Part shown: in pieces, positions 1 to 10,203 of the stretch
How positions within the stretch are numbered: position 1 is the stretch's first letter
Layout: each line of letters opens with the position of its first letter
NCBI GenBank assembly: GCA_943787605.1
Contig: CALSNB010000001.1
Coordinates: 1,798,001-1,862,000 of the forward strand
Direction of reading: 5' to 3'
Length of the DNA stretch: 64,000 nucleotides
From: GCA-2697345 sp002697345
Lineage (GTDB): Bacteria; Pseudomonadota; Alphaproteobacteria; Rhodobacterales; Rhodobacteraceae
Notes under the pieces: model-generated
Told to the model about the DNA's origin: nothing
What the model saw: only the letters and a program-made list of their open reading frames with translations
The model's database searches: none
Translations under genes and position numbers: made by a program

Positions 1-2
1 TA

Positions 3-716
3 GACATAGGACTTAGTGAGAACGGAGTATTTATATTTGAAGTGCATTACCTTGGTAAAATAATTGAAGAAATGCAGTATGATATGATTTATCATGAGCA
101 TATATATTACTATTCTTTATTAGCTATAGAAAATCATTTTCATCGATACAAAATGATGGTTTTTGACATCAAAGAAGTTAAAAACCATGGTGGATCTATA
201 CGGGTTCATGTTTGTAGAGAAAATAGTAAACTAGCAATGCCTTCCCCTCAATTAAACGCATTTAGAGCATCTGAAATCAACAAAGGTTTTGATAATATAT
301 CAATATTTAAAAAGTTCGGACAAAAAATTAATAAGCAAAAATGTGATTTACTTGGCTTACTGAATAAAATTAAGGACGAACGAAAAACTGTGATTGGATA
401 TGGTGCTTCAGGACGAGCAAACACAATGTTACAGTTTTGTGGTATTGATAGTTCCTTGGTAGGTTTTATGGTGGATGATGCTCCTGCAAAAAAAGGTTTT
501 TATACCCCTGGGTCACATCTACGAATTGAGGCAAGTATTCCTTTATCAGATGTAGAAAGGCCAGATTATGTAGTTATTTTTGCTTGGACATTTCTAAAGG
601 AAATATGTCTAAGAAATATGAAATACCTAGAAGCTGGTGGGAAATTTATTGTACCTTTGCCCGATGTAAAAATACTAGATGTTGAAGCCATCAAGAGTTT
701 ATTCTCAATTAAATAA
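3..716 (+). CDS. SAM-dependent C-methyltransferase, 5' end outside window
   Basis: The frame is open from base 3 with no start inside the window, so this is the C-terminal part (about 237 residues) of a longer gene. Visible signatures are a FIFEVHYLG strand followed by QYDMIYHEHIYYYSL, which matches the IYHEHLxYYS region of the sugar C-methyltransferase family that carries an N-terminal zinc-binding segment. A second Rossmann-like part contains VIGYGASGRANTML, typical of the C-terminal Methyltransf_14 domain. Known members methylate nucleotide-activated deoxysugars. The gene lies 12 bases before a UDP-GlcNAc 2-epimerase, which supports a role in making a modified sugar for surface polysaccharide. 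The exact substrate cannot be read. Family assignment is fairly sure. Confidence 0.8.
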   Translation, partial: DIGLSENGVFIFEVHYLGKIIEEMQYDMIYHEHIYYYSLLAIENHFHRYKMMVFDIKEVKNHGGSIRVHVCRENSKLAMPSPQLNAFRASEINKGFDNISIFKKFGQKINKQKCDLLGLLNKIKDERKTVIGYGASGRANTMLQFCGIDSSLVGFMVDDAPAKKGFYTPGSHLRIEASIPLSDVERPDYVVIFAWTFLKEICLRNMKYLEAGGKFIVPLPDVKILDVEAIKSLFSIK

Positions 717-728
717 GGAAAATGAAAA

Positions 729-1816
729 ATGAAAGTAATGACTATCTTTGGCACTCGTCCTGAAATGATTAAAATGTGGGGAGTATTGAAGGGCTTGGAC
801 AATATGAACTTTGAGCATGTTATGGTTCATACTGGCCAGAACTACACCAAAGAGCTCAAAGATTTCTTTTTTACCGATTTGGAATTAAGGAAACCTGATT
901 ATCAGTTAGATATTGATGTTTCTGGCTATGGTGCTGAAGTTGCAGATGTAATTAAAAAATCTGATGCTCTCTTTGAAAAAGAGAAACCGGATGCGTTAGT
1001 TGTTTTGGGTGATACCTATAGTGGATTGTCTGTGATGCCAGCCGCCAATAGAGGGATTAAAATTTTTCATATGGAAGCAGGTCTTAGAGCTTGGGATCGA
1101 AGACAGCCTGAGCAGAGAAATAGAATTTTGATTGACCATATGAGTAATATTCTTTTACCTTATACTAATTATCACAGAGAAAATTTGATTAGAGAAAATA
1201 TTCATCCATCAAAAATTTTTGTTACGGGTAACACAACATTTGAAGTTATGAGATATTTTTTACCAAAAATAGAAAGTAGTGGGATTTTAAAAACTCTAAA
1301 CCTATCTTCTAAAAAGTATATATTAGCGACTGCTCACAGAAGTGAAAATGTCGACAATCCGCATTTTTTAAAGATAATTATGGATTCTCTTGGAAATATT
1401 TCTAAGAAATTTAACTGTGAAGTCGGTATATCCGATGCATCCCAGAACTCAGAGTAAAATTGGCACAAAAGAAACGCCTAGAGGTGTAACAATTATTAAT
1501 CCATTGGGTTTTTATGATTCTCTCTCACATCTACTAAAAGAATCATTATGTGTAATTTCTGATTCTGGAACAGCTGCTGAGGAAGGCATATTCTATAATG
1601 TGCCAAATGTTAGCCTGAGAATGGCTACAGAAAGACCGGAGACAGTTGAAAGTGGGGTCTACCATTGTTTCAGGTATGAATCCACAAAATATAGTTGATT
1701 CTGTAGTTACTGCAATAGAGCTTCCTTGGGCCGTCAAATATGATTTTGCAGAAGATCACTCGCCATCCTCGGTTGTGATTAATAGCATAAGAAGTGATAT
1801 TACTAATTTCTTTTGA
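729..1816 (+). pseudogene. wecB: UDP-N-acetylglucosamine 2-epimerase (non-hydrolysing), two frameshifts
   Basis: The protein begins MKVMTIFGTRPEMIKM, the characteristic N-terminus of WecB-type epimerases, which interconvert UDP-GlcNAc and UDP-ManNAc. HMEAGLRAWDRRQPEQRNR, GNTTFEV and ATAHRSENVD are also family motifs. Reading leaves frame near 1424 and resumes as VYPMHPRTQ, and leaves frame again near 1655, where a run of four G shifts ESG away from STIVSG; it then ends at 1816. Removing one G at each site restores a full-length protein of about 361 residues. Both breaks are single-base insertions, so consensus error is at least as likely as true inactivation. A ribosome site (AAGGA) precedes the ATG. 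It belongs to the polysaccharide block. Confidence 0.8.
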
Positions 1817-1871
1817 TATGACGATTAGCTTTGCGGGAAAAAAGTGTTGAAATAAAAATTTAGGAAAATTA

Positions 1872-3065
1872 TTGAAAATTGCGATTATTTGTCCAACTTA
1901 TGTGCCTCAGACCACATCATGTGCAGTTCAAATTAGAGACTTGGCGAAAGAGTTGGTTGACATGGGCCACGAGCCGATAGTTTTAACCCCCTCTAAGAGT
2001 TTTGCTGAGGGGGGAACTGTAGATTTGATTGAAAATATCCCTATTTATTATTTGACTGCATTTAAAATTGATAATGTAAGTCTTTTTCGTAGGGCAATTG
2101 CGGAGATTTTATTACCTTTTACAATGTTTTTGTCATTATTACGGGTTCAGTTATCAATAAAAAATTTTTGATGGGGTTATATGGTACTCGCCATCAATTT
2201 TTCTTGGACCGTTAGCGATGTATATAAAATTTCGATCAAAAGTCGAAAGGTTATTTGATACTTCGGGATATGTTTCCGGAATGGGCTGTCGACCTAGCTA
2301 TTATGAGAAAGGGGTTTGCGTATTATTTTTTTAAATTAGTAGCAGGGTTTCAGTACTCGATTGCCGACACAATTGGAGTGCAGAGTACCTCGAATTTAAG
2401 TTACTTGTCCAATTGGGACGAACCATCTCGTCGTATTGAAGTACTTTCTAATTGGTTGGCGCCCTTCAAAAAAAATAGATAAATTGACTGGTATTAATCT
2501 CTCCAAGTTTTCTGAACGTAAGCTTTTTGTTTATATTGGGAATATGGGTGTTGCTCAAGGAATGGATACACTAATTAGCTTGGCTGATTCTCTAAAGGAT
2601 CGATCAGATTTAGGATTTGTTTTTGTAGGCAGAGGGAGTAAAAAATCTAAATTAATTCAACAAACTCAGGCCTTGGGTTTGACTAATATTTTGTTTTATG
2701 ATGAAATTCCACCTAATGACATCCCAGCACTTCTCGGTTTTTGTGACGTAGGTTTAGTAGCGCTGGACCCTAGACATAATTCTCACAATATACCTGGTAA
2801 GTTTCTTGCTTATGTAGAGTCTGGATTGCCAATTTTAGCTCGTCTAAGTGCTGATACTGATCTAAGTAAAATTATACTAGAATGGAAAGTTGGAACTTTT
2901 TATACTGGATACTCTATTTCGGAATTTTCTGCATTGGCCTTAAATTTAATTGAAGGTAAGGACGAGTTAGCATGTATGTCGAACCGCTGCACAGAGTTGT
3001 ATAAATCTGAATACTTACCCTCTAGGGCCGCAAAACAAATTTTAGCTTGTTTTGAAAATGTTTGA
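1872..3065 (+). pseudogene. GT4-family glycosyltransferase (WcaI/WbuB-like), three frameshifts
   Basis: Three pieces in successive frames make one protein of about 397 residues. The N-terminus MKIAIICPTYVPQTTSCAVQI, then FDGVIWYSPSIFLGPLA, LILRDMFPEWAVDLAIM, and the C-terminal half with FVYIGNMGVAQGMDTLI and NIPGKFLAYVESGLP fit GT-B fold glycosyltransferases of the WcaI/WbuB group. Breaks lie at a T5 run near 2168, at AGGTT near 2248 and at an A8 run near 2472; removing one base at each restores the reading. The start is TTG with an upstream AGGA. Sugar donor and acceptor are unknown, although position beside a UDP-GlcNAc epimerase suggests an N-acetylated sugar. Three one-base insertions in 1.2 kb look more like sequence error than gradual decay. 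Confidence 0.7.
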
Positions 3066-3128
3066 TGATGATAATTGGGCCCGTTGTGCGTGTTGTGTGG
3101 TTTATCAATTTGAAAGTTGTGGTTTTTG

Positions 3129-4520
3129 ATGGATGATCTTTTTTATACTGGTCCATTGACCTGCTTTAAAGCTTACGACGTCCGTGGAGAGCTTGGAGTG
3201 AATTTTGATGTTTCAATCGCCTACCGTATCGGCCGTGCCTTGGGTCAGCACTTTGGTGCTGGACTTGTAGTTATCGGGCGTGATGCCCGCGAGACATCTC
3301 CTGAATTAGCTGAGGCTGTGATGCGGGGAGTCTGTGAGGCTGGCCTTATGACTGTGCTTGATCTTGGTATGGCTGGTACTGAGGAAATGTACTGGGCCGT
3401 TACAGAGTTTGGTGCCGTAGTTGGAGTAGAGGTTACCGCCTCGCACAATCCTATAAACTATAACGGCCTCAAGATTGTGAAGTCTGGTTCGCGTCCTTTG
3501 GATAACTTAGGAGATTTTCAGGTAATAAAGCACCTCGCTGAGGTCACGGACTGGTCTAAGGGACCTGGAGTCATAGACGTTAAAGATATCTCAGTAGTTG
3601 CACGTAAAAAATATGTTCAAAAAATATTAAGTTTTGTTAACCTAAACGTTCTTCGTCCCCTGCGCGTTGTGGTGAATTCTGGAAATGGAGCAGCGGGACC
3701 AAGTTTTGATGCGATTGCTTGCGAGCTTGGACTGCGCGGTGCCCCCATCGAGTTTATTCGTGTACACCACGACTCTGATCACACTTTTCCCAACGGTATT
3801 CCTAATCCACTCCTACCTGAGAACCACGCGGCGACGGCTGATGTGGTGCTACGCGAGGGTGCTGATCTTGGCGTTGCCTTTGATGGTGACTTTGATCGCT
3901 GCTTTTTCTTTGACGAGAGTGGACAGTTTGTCCCCGGTGAATATGTCGTAGGTCTCTTGGCGTCTGTATTTTTGGACCGTGAAGCAGGTGCTAAGATTGT
4001 CCATGACCCGCGTGTCTTGTGGAACACTCAAGACATCGTAGCTAAAAAGGGTGGTATCTCAGTGCAATCTAAGACTGGTCATGCTTTCATTAAGAAAACT
4101 ATGCGTGCGACTGGTGCGGTGTATGGTGGCGAGATGTCCGCTCACCATTACTTTCGTGACTTTGCTTACTGTGATAGCGGTATGGTGCCCTGGCTTCTCA
4201 TTGTTGAGTTAATTTCTAAGTCTGGCCGCTCACTTGGTGACTGGGTCGCCGACCGCTTTGAAAAGTTCCCCAGCAGCGGTGAGATTAACTTTACTGTAGC
4301 GGATTCGGATGCATCGATTGAGCGGGTGGGTGAGGCTTATAAGGATCAGGCCCTGTCGGTTGATGATATGGACGGATTGAGTTTCGACTGTGGGGATTGG
4401 CGCCTTAATGTGCGTAGGTCAAATACTGAACCACTCGTTAGACTCAACCTAGAGGCACGTGGCAATGCAAGCGAGCTTGAGCAGAGGATAACCGACCTAA
4501 GTAAGATAATTATTGGATGA
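3129..4520 (+). CDS. manB: phosphomannomutase / phosphoglucomutase (CpsG/ManB type)
   Basis: This intact 463-residue enzyme interconverts mannose-6-phosphate and mannose-1-phosphate, the step before GDP-mannose. It opens LTCFKAYDVRGELG. It carries the phosphoserine loop VTASHNP, the metal loop FDGDFDRCFF, the sugar-binding GGEMSAHHYFRDFAYCDSG and the phosphate-binding RRSNTEPLVRLN. It closely resembles gammaproteobacterial CpsG/ManB proteins. I chose the ATG at 3129; an in-frame TTG exists 12 bases upstream. Unlike its neighbours it is visibly G+C-richer and uses many GC-ending codons. It is also the one intact gene in a run of interrupted ones. Recent transfer from another lineage is a reasonable inference. 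PMM versus PGM preference cannot be separated by eye. Confidence 0.9.
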   Translation: MDDLFYTGPLTCFKAYDVRGELGVNFDVSIAYRIGRALGQHFGAGLVVIGRDARETSPELAEAVMRGVCEAGLMTVLDLGMAGTEEMYWAVTEFGAVVGVEVTASHNPINYNGLKIVKSGSRPLDNLGDFQVIKHLAEVTDWSKGPGVIDVKDISVVARKKYVQKILSFVNLNVLRPLRVVVNSGNGAAGPSFDAIACELGLRGAPIEFIRVHHDSDHTFPNGIPNPLLPENHAATADVVLREGADLGVAFDGDFDRCFFFDESGQFVPGEYVVGLLASVFLDREAGAKIVHDPRVLWNTQDIVAKKGGISVQSKTGHAFIKKTMRATGAVYGGEMSAHHYFRDFAYCDSGMVPWLLIVELISKSGRSLGDWVADRFEKFPSSGEINFTVADSDASIERVGEAYKDQALSVDDMDGLSFDCGDWRLNVRRSNTEPLVRLNLEARGNASELEQRITDLSKIIIG

Positions 4521-4653
4521 CGGTAGGGTTAGAAAAAATTTCTACTGACCCAGTGAATCGGTATTTTAACTTTTGATAGCTTTAATATGACACTAATTAA
4601 TTAATCAAAATAAAATTTTTTATAATTAAGGAAATGTGGTAACGTAATTTATA

Positions 4654-5928
4654 TTAATTATCTTGTTTGTTCGATGCAATTGCTGCTATTAAAATCAATA
4701 CTGAAAAGAAGCCAGCAAGCAGATCGTGAAAGAAAAGTACATTACTCATACCGGCTCCAAAAATAGTTATTACAATCAAGAATGAAAGGTAAATACCATT
4801 GATAGAAATAATATCTCGTTTTTGCCAAAGAATGAGTAACGGTGAAGTAGCTAACATAAATAAAAATGGTAATCCAACAAGTCCCCCTGCGATCACGTGA
4901 TTTAAGAACATATTATGTAAATGAGAATATCCAAAGTTGCCAGTTTTAGGTAAAATTGGAGTTACTGACTCTAATAAGTTGCCGATCCCAAAACCAAAAA
5001 TTGGTTTTACAAAGAATGCCTCAAATCCTGCCTGGTAGAGAGTTAGACGAATATTAACTGACTCATCATAGCTTCCACTATAGGCTAGCTCTTTTAAGCC
5101 GTTGACCATATTTTTTGACATATTATGTCCAAAATTTTGCATTATTATAAAAGATATAGCTAATAAAGTTATAACAATGGACCCTAAGATTAACGGGCGC
5201 CAAGTTTTCTCAGATTTACTGTTTTTAAATAAATACCAAAGCATAAGAAATGTTAGAGGGGCAACGAGCAACAAAGGACCCCTGGAGCCGTTCCAAAACC
5301 CCACAATCAATATCCCTAAAATTAAAGCTGAAAAAGATATTATTTTCTCCAACATGGATTTTCTCTCGTAGCCTAGGCAGGTCAAAAATGCAAAAGTGAT
5401 AAAAATAGTAGCGAAAGGAAGTGCATTACCTGTCCCCATTTCTAAGCGGACCAGTACACCAGTCTTTTGCGAAAAGGATTCCCCTAAGATAACTACATCA
5501 GGTGGGAAGAAAGAAAATTAAAGCTAAAACTGATGTTAGATATATACTTGAGACAGCAACTAAGCTTAACATTTTATAATTTATTTTAAATGTATTAGTT
5601 TTCAATAATAATGCTAAAATTCCGATTACTAGGATAGGGAAAAATCTTTCCAATATCATGTATATGCTGTGAGAAATTACTACTGTAAAAGAAACCTTGG
5701 ACTGCGTAATATGTAAAATAAGATATAAAAATCACTCCGATGGTCTTAAATGGTGTAGGTGTATTATCTCTGACTTTTTTTTATTATGAAATAAAAGCTA
5801 AGAAATATAGCCACACTTAATATAAAGCCAAGAGCTAATGATCCAAATATAGGTATTAATAGGAAGGGGACTAGAAGAGTAAGATCTTTAAGATTAATAG
5901 ATTTTTCCATATTTCTTCTTTTAGCCAT
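4654..5928 (-). pseudogene. O-antigen ligase / polymerase family membrane protein, frameshifted N-terminal part
   Basis: The intact C-terminal 261 residues contain several membrane helices and the periplasmic loop DESVNIRLTLYQAGFEAFFVKPIFGFGIGNL...SHLHNMFLNHVIAGGLVGL. This is the signature of the Wzy_C/WaaL family, which polymerises O-antigen or joins it to lipid A-core. Going upstream on the minus strand, hydrophobic coding continues through three breaks near 5508, 5641 and 5775 to an ATG at 5928 (an alternative start is 5910). Pieces such as KIFPILVIGILALLLK are recovered by adjusting one base at each site. The repaired length of about 424 residues fits the family. Ligase and polymerase cannot be told apart from sequence alone. 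Confidence 0.65.
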
Positions 5929-6101
5929 GATTTTTCAACATTGCTTTACTCTAAAAATATAAGCGTTACCAGAGCTGTATTGTTTCATAAAAAGTAACAG
6001 AATTATATATTGATATAGAAATAATAAAACCTAACTAGTATAGTCATCTGGGTTTTGTTATGTTAGTTACTTTTAAGAATGAAAATTTAGGATGATAATC
6101 A

Positions 6102-7189
6102 GTGGAAGTGATTAATATTTTGGTTTTTTTCTTTTTTCTTTTAACCTTTATTTTATCAGTTACTGTTCGTTGGAGTCTTATATTATTTTGATGTAATGTC
6201 TGTTACAAAAGCCAATGAAGCTATTTCTGCAAAACAGGCATCCCATAATAAGCTAACCTCTAGAGTTGGGGGACTGGCAGCAATTATGGCTTTATTAATA
6301 GGAGTTTGTTTAACGGCTGATCAATTCATATTTTTTATAGTTCTTTCCTCTATACCCGTTTTAGTGGCAGGTGGTCTTGAAGATTTGGGTTATAACATAA
6401 AACCAGTTTATAGGTTTAATGCCGGAATTGTTTCTGGGTTTATAGCAATTTATTTAACGGGTCTATGGTTAGATAATGTGGACTTCACAATCTTGACACC
6501 AATTCTTGCATTCCTTTTATTGCTATATGTTTTACAGCTTTTGCATCAGCAGGGATTTCAAATTCTATAAATTTAATTGATGGGGTTAATGGATTGGCTT
6601 CAGGTGTTATAACGTTAATAGGTTTGGCACTTTGTATAATATCCTTTTCAGTTGGAGAGGTTGGTTTAGGAACATTTTGTATAATATTAGTTGGTTCTAT
6701 TTTGGGTTTTTTTATTTGGAATTTTCCGAAAGGCTTGATATTCTTGGGTGATGCTGGGGCATATACTTACGGTCATCTTCTTGTTTGGATTGCAATATCA
6801 CTAATCACAAAACATCCAGAAATATCTGCTTGGGCAATATTTTGTCTTTTCTTCTGGCCGATCATGGATACCGTAGCAGCTATTCTTCGCCGCTGTCTAA
6901 AACGAAGCTCTATTAACCAAGCAGATCATATGCACTTTCATCAATTAGTGATGAGAGCTGTAGTAATTTATTCTGGTGGTAGAATTTCACAAAATCAGCC
7001 AACCCTATATCAACAGTAATAATTTTACCGTTTTGTATTTTAATTGCATTTCTTGGAATTTTGTTTTTAGAAAGTAATTTCTTCTCTATGTTGACAATTA
7101 TTTTTGCTACTTTTATATTTTTTGGGAGCTACTATCTATTGATTTTTTCAGTTCGATCAAAGGCATTTAGAAAGTTTATAAAAAATTAA
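6102..7189 (+). pseudogene. WecA/MraY-family undecaprenyl-phosphate sugar-1-phosphate transferase, three frameshifts
   Basis: This polytopic protein transfers a HexNAc-1-phosphate to undecaprenyl phosphate and so starts glycan assembly. Family motifs are LTSRVGGLA near the N-terminus, INLIDGVNGLASG, FLGDAGAYTYGHLL and the cytoplasmic DHMHFHQLVMR. Reading needs one base removed near 6190 (T4 run), one added near 6531 (YVFTAFASAG) and one added near 6991 (SQKSANPIST). The repaired protein of about 362 residues then ends at 7189 with a hydrophobic tail and a basic end. Start is GTG at 6102 with AGGA about 9 bases upstream. It lies divergently from the O-antigen ligase. Breaks in both directions at short runs again suggest base-calling errors. 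Confidence 0.75.
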
Positions 7190-7317
7190 CCTTATGCTAA
7201 AAGCTTTATGAACCTGAGAGTTCATTTGACATATTAATTCAAATCAAGCTTATTAAGATGTTGGAATGAAGTGAGCTTGAATTACTATTATTCTATCTAA
7301 AAATAAGGATGATAAAA

Positions 7318-8157
7318 ATGAAACAACTAATTCGTAAGGCTGTTTTCCCAGTTGCTGGTTTTGGAACCCGGTTTCTACCAGCAACCAAGGCTATGCCGAA
7401 AGAGTTATTACCAATAATAAATAAGCCGCTCATCCAATATGCTGTTGAGGAAGCTATAGAAGCAGGCTGTAACACGTTGATTTTTGTCACAGGTCGTAAC
7501 AAACGAGCTATAGAAGATCACTTTGACCGTAACATCGAGTTAGAAATAGCACTTAATCTTGCCGGAAAGCAAAAAGAAGCTCAGATGATTAAGGATATAG
7601 TTCCTAAAGGTGTAGAGTGTATTTTTGTTCGTCAGCCTGAGCAACTTGGTTTGGGGCATGCAGTTTTATGTGCTGAACGTGCTGTAGGTAATGAGCCATT
7701 TGTTGTATTGTTAGCAGACGACTTTTTGATTTCTGAAGGACCTAGGGCAACTGAAGTTCTTGTAAAAGCATTTTATAAAACAGGGAAATGTCAACTTTCG
7801 GTTATGAAAGTTCATAAAAGAGATATATCTAAGTATGGCATAATTGACCCTGGGACCACTAAAGGAAGCGTTAAAGGGTTGATAGAAAAGCCAAAATTAG
7901 ATAACGCACCGTCTAATTTGGCATCGATTGGAAGGTATGTCTTAGAGCCGAGTATATTTGAAACGTTGAGAAAACAGGAGCCTGGGTATGGAAATGAAAT
8001 TCAACTTGCAGATTCAATTAATAAAATGGCTATAAATGGTAAAGTAGAAAGTGTGTTGTTTGATGGACAACGTTTCGATTGTGGTTCTTTTGAGGGTTAT
8101 TTACAAGCTATCAACACAGTAGCAAGAAAGATTTCTGGCAAAAAAACAGCAGTTTAA
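7318..8157 (+). CDS. galU: UTP--glucose-1-phosphate uridylyltransferase
   Basis: This 279-residue enzyme makes UDP-glucose from UTP and glucose-1-phosphate. It begins KAVFPVAGFGTRFLPATKAMPKE, the nucleotide-binding loop of GalU. It also shows LGLGHAVLCAE, the metal-binding LADDF, IEKPKLDNAPSNLA and GQRFDCGSFEGYLQA. Two in-frame ATGs exist (7309 and 7318); the AAGGA motif ending at 7309 is at the right distance only from 7318, so I use that one. It is intact, with no neighbour in the same operon. It supplies UDP-glucose for the polysaccharide genes to the left. Confidence 0.93.
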   Translation: MKQLIRKAVFPVAGFGTRFLPATKAMPKELLPIINKPLIQYAVEEAIEAGCNTLIFVTGRNKRAIEDHFDRNIELEIALNLAGKQKEAQMIKDIVPKGVECIFVRQPEQLGLGHAVLCAERAVGNEPFVVLLADDFLISEGPRATEVLVKAFYKTGKCQLSVMKVHKRDISKYGIIDPGTTKGSVKGLIEKPKLDNAPSNLASIGRYVLEPSIFETLRKQEPGYGNEIQLADSINKMAINGKVESVLFDGQRFDCGSFEGYLQAINTVARKISGKKTAV

Positions 8158-8637
8158 GGACTATATTTTGAACTAAAGTAGCTCTTTGTGCAGATCACCT
8201 GTGTAGAGTTAAAAGTTTGGTGTGTTAGTTTATAATGGGATTCTTGAGAACAATACTGAGAGACATAGTAATTTCTATTTAACTGAAATTTCACCTTTTA
8301 TTTGAAATAATTTTAAACACTCATCTCTATAAGTCTGTTAGGGGATGCCCAGTACAAGATAGGAATCTACTTTGATTTGGTCCTAAGCTTTGTCTAGTAT
8401 GAGACTCTGTACCTTCAATAAGTTTAGCTATTTCTTGATTTAAATCATCTGACATAGACTAAGTTAACACCGATAAATGTTATTAAAGTTAAGCAGTATT
8501 AAATTAGGGAACTCATACTAATATGACCGATGATCCTATCATATTTTCTAAACCTAAATTACAATTTTTTACGCCGTTATACCGTATTTTGTGCATTTTC
8601 ATTCTTTAAAGTGTAGTTTATTTCTTGCAAGAAAATA
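8158..8637. other. 480-base stretch without a convincing gene
   Basis: This is AT-rich spacer between galU and the methyltransferase, which point towards each other. A 42-codon frame on the minus strand (8327-8455, beginning MSDDLNQEIAKLIEGTES) has protein-like composition but no ribosome site and no family I recognise. It may be a remnant. I see no clear terminator hairpin. Confidence 0.4.
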
Positions 8638-9453
8638 TTAGTCAAAATATTTTTTTGCAGAAAACTTTCTGTTTATTAGGAAATTTTTGACTTTTAATAC
8701 CACATACCTTGCGAATGAAAAAAACTTCAGAAATCTTAATATATTTTGTAAATTACTAAGAGTTTTAAATGACGTATTGTCTGCAAATCTATAGTCTTCA
8801 GCTAGATCATCTTTTCCGCCATTATTGATTTGTTTAGAAAGTAGATTACTAGCATTGGTGTTGATCTTAAATGCGACCATAGATTCGATAATCTCTATAC
8901 TCCAAAATCGTTTTTCAGCTTTTACATCTGAGAGTTTCTCAAAACGTTTATTAATAGAATCTATTTTATTTTTTACATATTCTATAAATGAATATTTCTT
9001 AGGGCCAAAGCCATCCATATATGAAGTATGTGTATCCTCAACAACTAAAAGACCACCATCATTTAAACTGTCTAGCAAGCATTCAGTTGTAACTATTTGT
9101 TGTTCGTAAGTATGCCCACCATCGTCCAAAATTAGATCAATTCCTCCAACTTTAGACTTAAAATCGGTCCAAAAACCTACATCAGATTGATTGCCAATAT
9201 AAATCTCGAAGCCGTTCTCTTCCCACTTTTTTGCATTAGGGTTTAAATCAACTCCGATAATTCTTGCTTCTGGACCAAAATAATCCTGCCACATAAACAA
9301 AGAACCACCACCTAATACCCCGATTTCGACAAAAGTTATTTTTTTATGTCTAAAAGACTCAAAAAAATGATCATAGCATTCAAAGTAAGTCGAGTGTTTA
9401 ATGCTTTTATATGGGCTTTTAAGATAGGATTGGTAACTTGTAGAGTTTTTCAT
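8638..9453 (-). CDS. class I SAM-dependent methyltransferase (macrocin/rhamnosyl O-methyltransferase-like)
   Basis: The 271-residue protein has the SAM-binding motif FVEIGVLGGGSLFMWQDYFGPEARIIGVDLNP at residues 41-73. IDLILDDGGHTYEQQI and LLVVEDTHTSYMDGFG follow. This arrangement matches the group containing sugar O-methyltransferases such as the TDP-rhamnosyl 2'-O-methyltransferases and MycE-like enzymes, in which an acidic DDGGH motif helps bind metal. It is intact and sits at the edge of the polysaccharide block, so O-methylation of a surface sugar is a reasonable inference. The substrate is unknown. The C-terminal 70 residues are lysine- and asparagine-rich and less conserved-looking. Confidence 0.7.
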   Translation of the reverse strand: MKNSTSYQSYLKSPYKSIKHSTYFECYDHFFESFRHKKITFVEIGVLGGGSLFMWQDYFGPEARIIGVDLNPNAKKWEENGFEIYIGNQSDVGFWTDFKSKVGGIDLILDDGGHTYEQQIVTTECLLDSLNDGGLLVVEDTHTSYMDGFGPKKYSFIEYVKNKIDSINKRFEKLSDVKAEKRFWSIEIIESMVAFKINTNASNLLSKQINNGGKDDLAEDYRFADNTSFKTLSNLQNILRFLKFFSFARYVVLKVKNFLINRKFSAKKYFD

Positions 9454-9609
9454 TTTATTTTTCCTGTAATCGCTGAATTAGCCAATAAAAAAACCGAACT
9501 CCTGAGGGTTAAAATTAAACTTTTATAATCAGATTGTCTACCATACAGAATTCCTTATATTTGTCTAACGTAAGTTTTTTAGGAACTTCTACACAAAAAA
9601 CTTGTTACC

Positions 9610-9885
9610 CTAAAAGATACGTTTCTTCTTAATATGGCCATCTACATAATATTTAATAGCCTCTCCGTTTTTTGTTAATTATTCTCTCATTCACCAATGC
9701 ATTTATTTCTATCTATAAAAATTTAAGCTCCTTGACCAGCTCCATCGTGAAACATCCTATGGCTTGAGTTTGATAATGACCCAATGTAAATGAATACCCT
9801 ATCGTCAATCCAAATTAACCAGAAGAATAAAAATTAATCTGAGAAGGTCTGAACAATATGATAATGAAATCAACTTAGTAATATT
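9610..9885 (-). pseudogene. possible decayed coding fragments
   Basis: On the minus strand, protein-like stretches appear in changing frames: a hydrophobic DFIIILFRPSQINFYSSG, then WIDDRVFIYIGSLSNSSHR, then IFIDRNKCIGE, then GEAIKYYVDGHIKKKRIF before a stop at 9610. They can be joined only by allowing several indels and a stop. I do not recognise the family. This could be a dead gene, a multiply mis-called real gene or chance. The amino-acid composition and basic C-terminus are the only support. Confidence 0.25.
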
Positions 9886-10203
9886 AAATTTTTTGACAGA
9901 TATTTAAGAACAATTTTTGAAGTACTTATCTTGCTAAACTTCATTCATTAGGCTTTTTCCGTTATCATTTTTGGTATTAATGATAATATCCACAGGTGAA
10001 CTTTTTTTTGAAAATTTAATTAGAATGTAAGTAAACATTTTGGACACTCTTGATGTCATAGGTTTAATAAATTATTATTTTGATGAGGGTGTTAAATGGA
10101 AACCTAATAATAAGAGACAAAGTTATGATATTATCAACGGAGAAACAAAAAGTTAGTAATATTAAACCATGATAGTAATTTATAATTATAAAGGTATTAA
10201 CAA
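9886..10203. other. AT-rich intergenic stretch
   Basis: About 320 bases rich in A and T runs. I see no open frame of note on either strand. A sequence one mismatch from a DnaA box (ATATCCACA near 9988) is isolated and far from dnaA, so I give it no weight. An AAAGG about 10 bases before 10204 probably serves the next gene. Confidence 0.5.

Noticed and set aside
3245..4031. Open frames on the minus strand inside the phosphomannomutase gene
   Set aside because: They are antisense shadows favoured by its higher G+C; the plus-strand protein has all family motifs.
9984..9996. DnaA-box-like ATATCCACA
   Set aside because: It is a single site with one mismatch, ten kilobases from dnaA, and expected by chance in AT-rich DNA.
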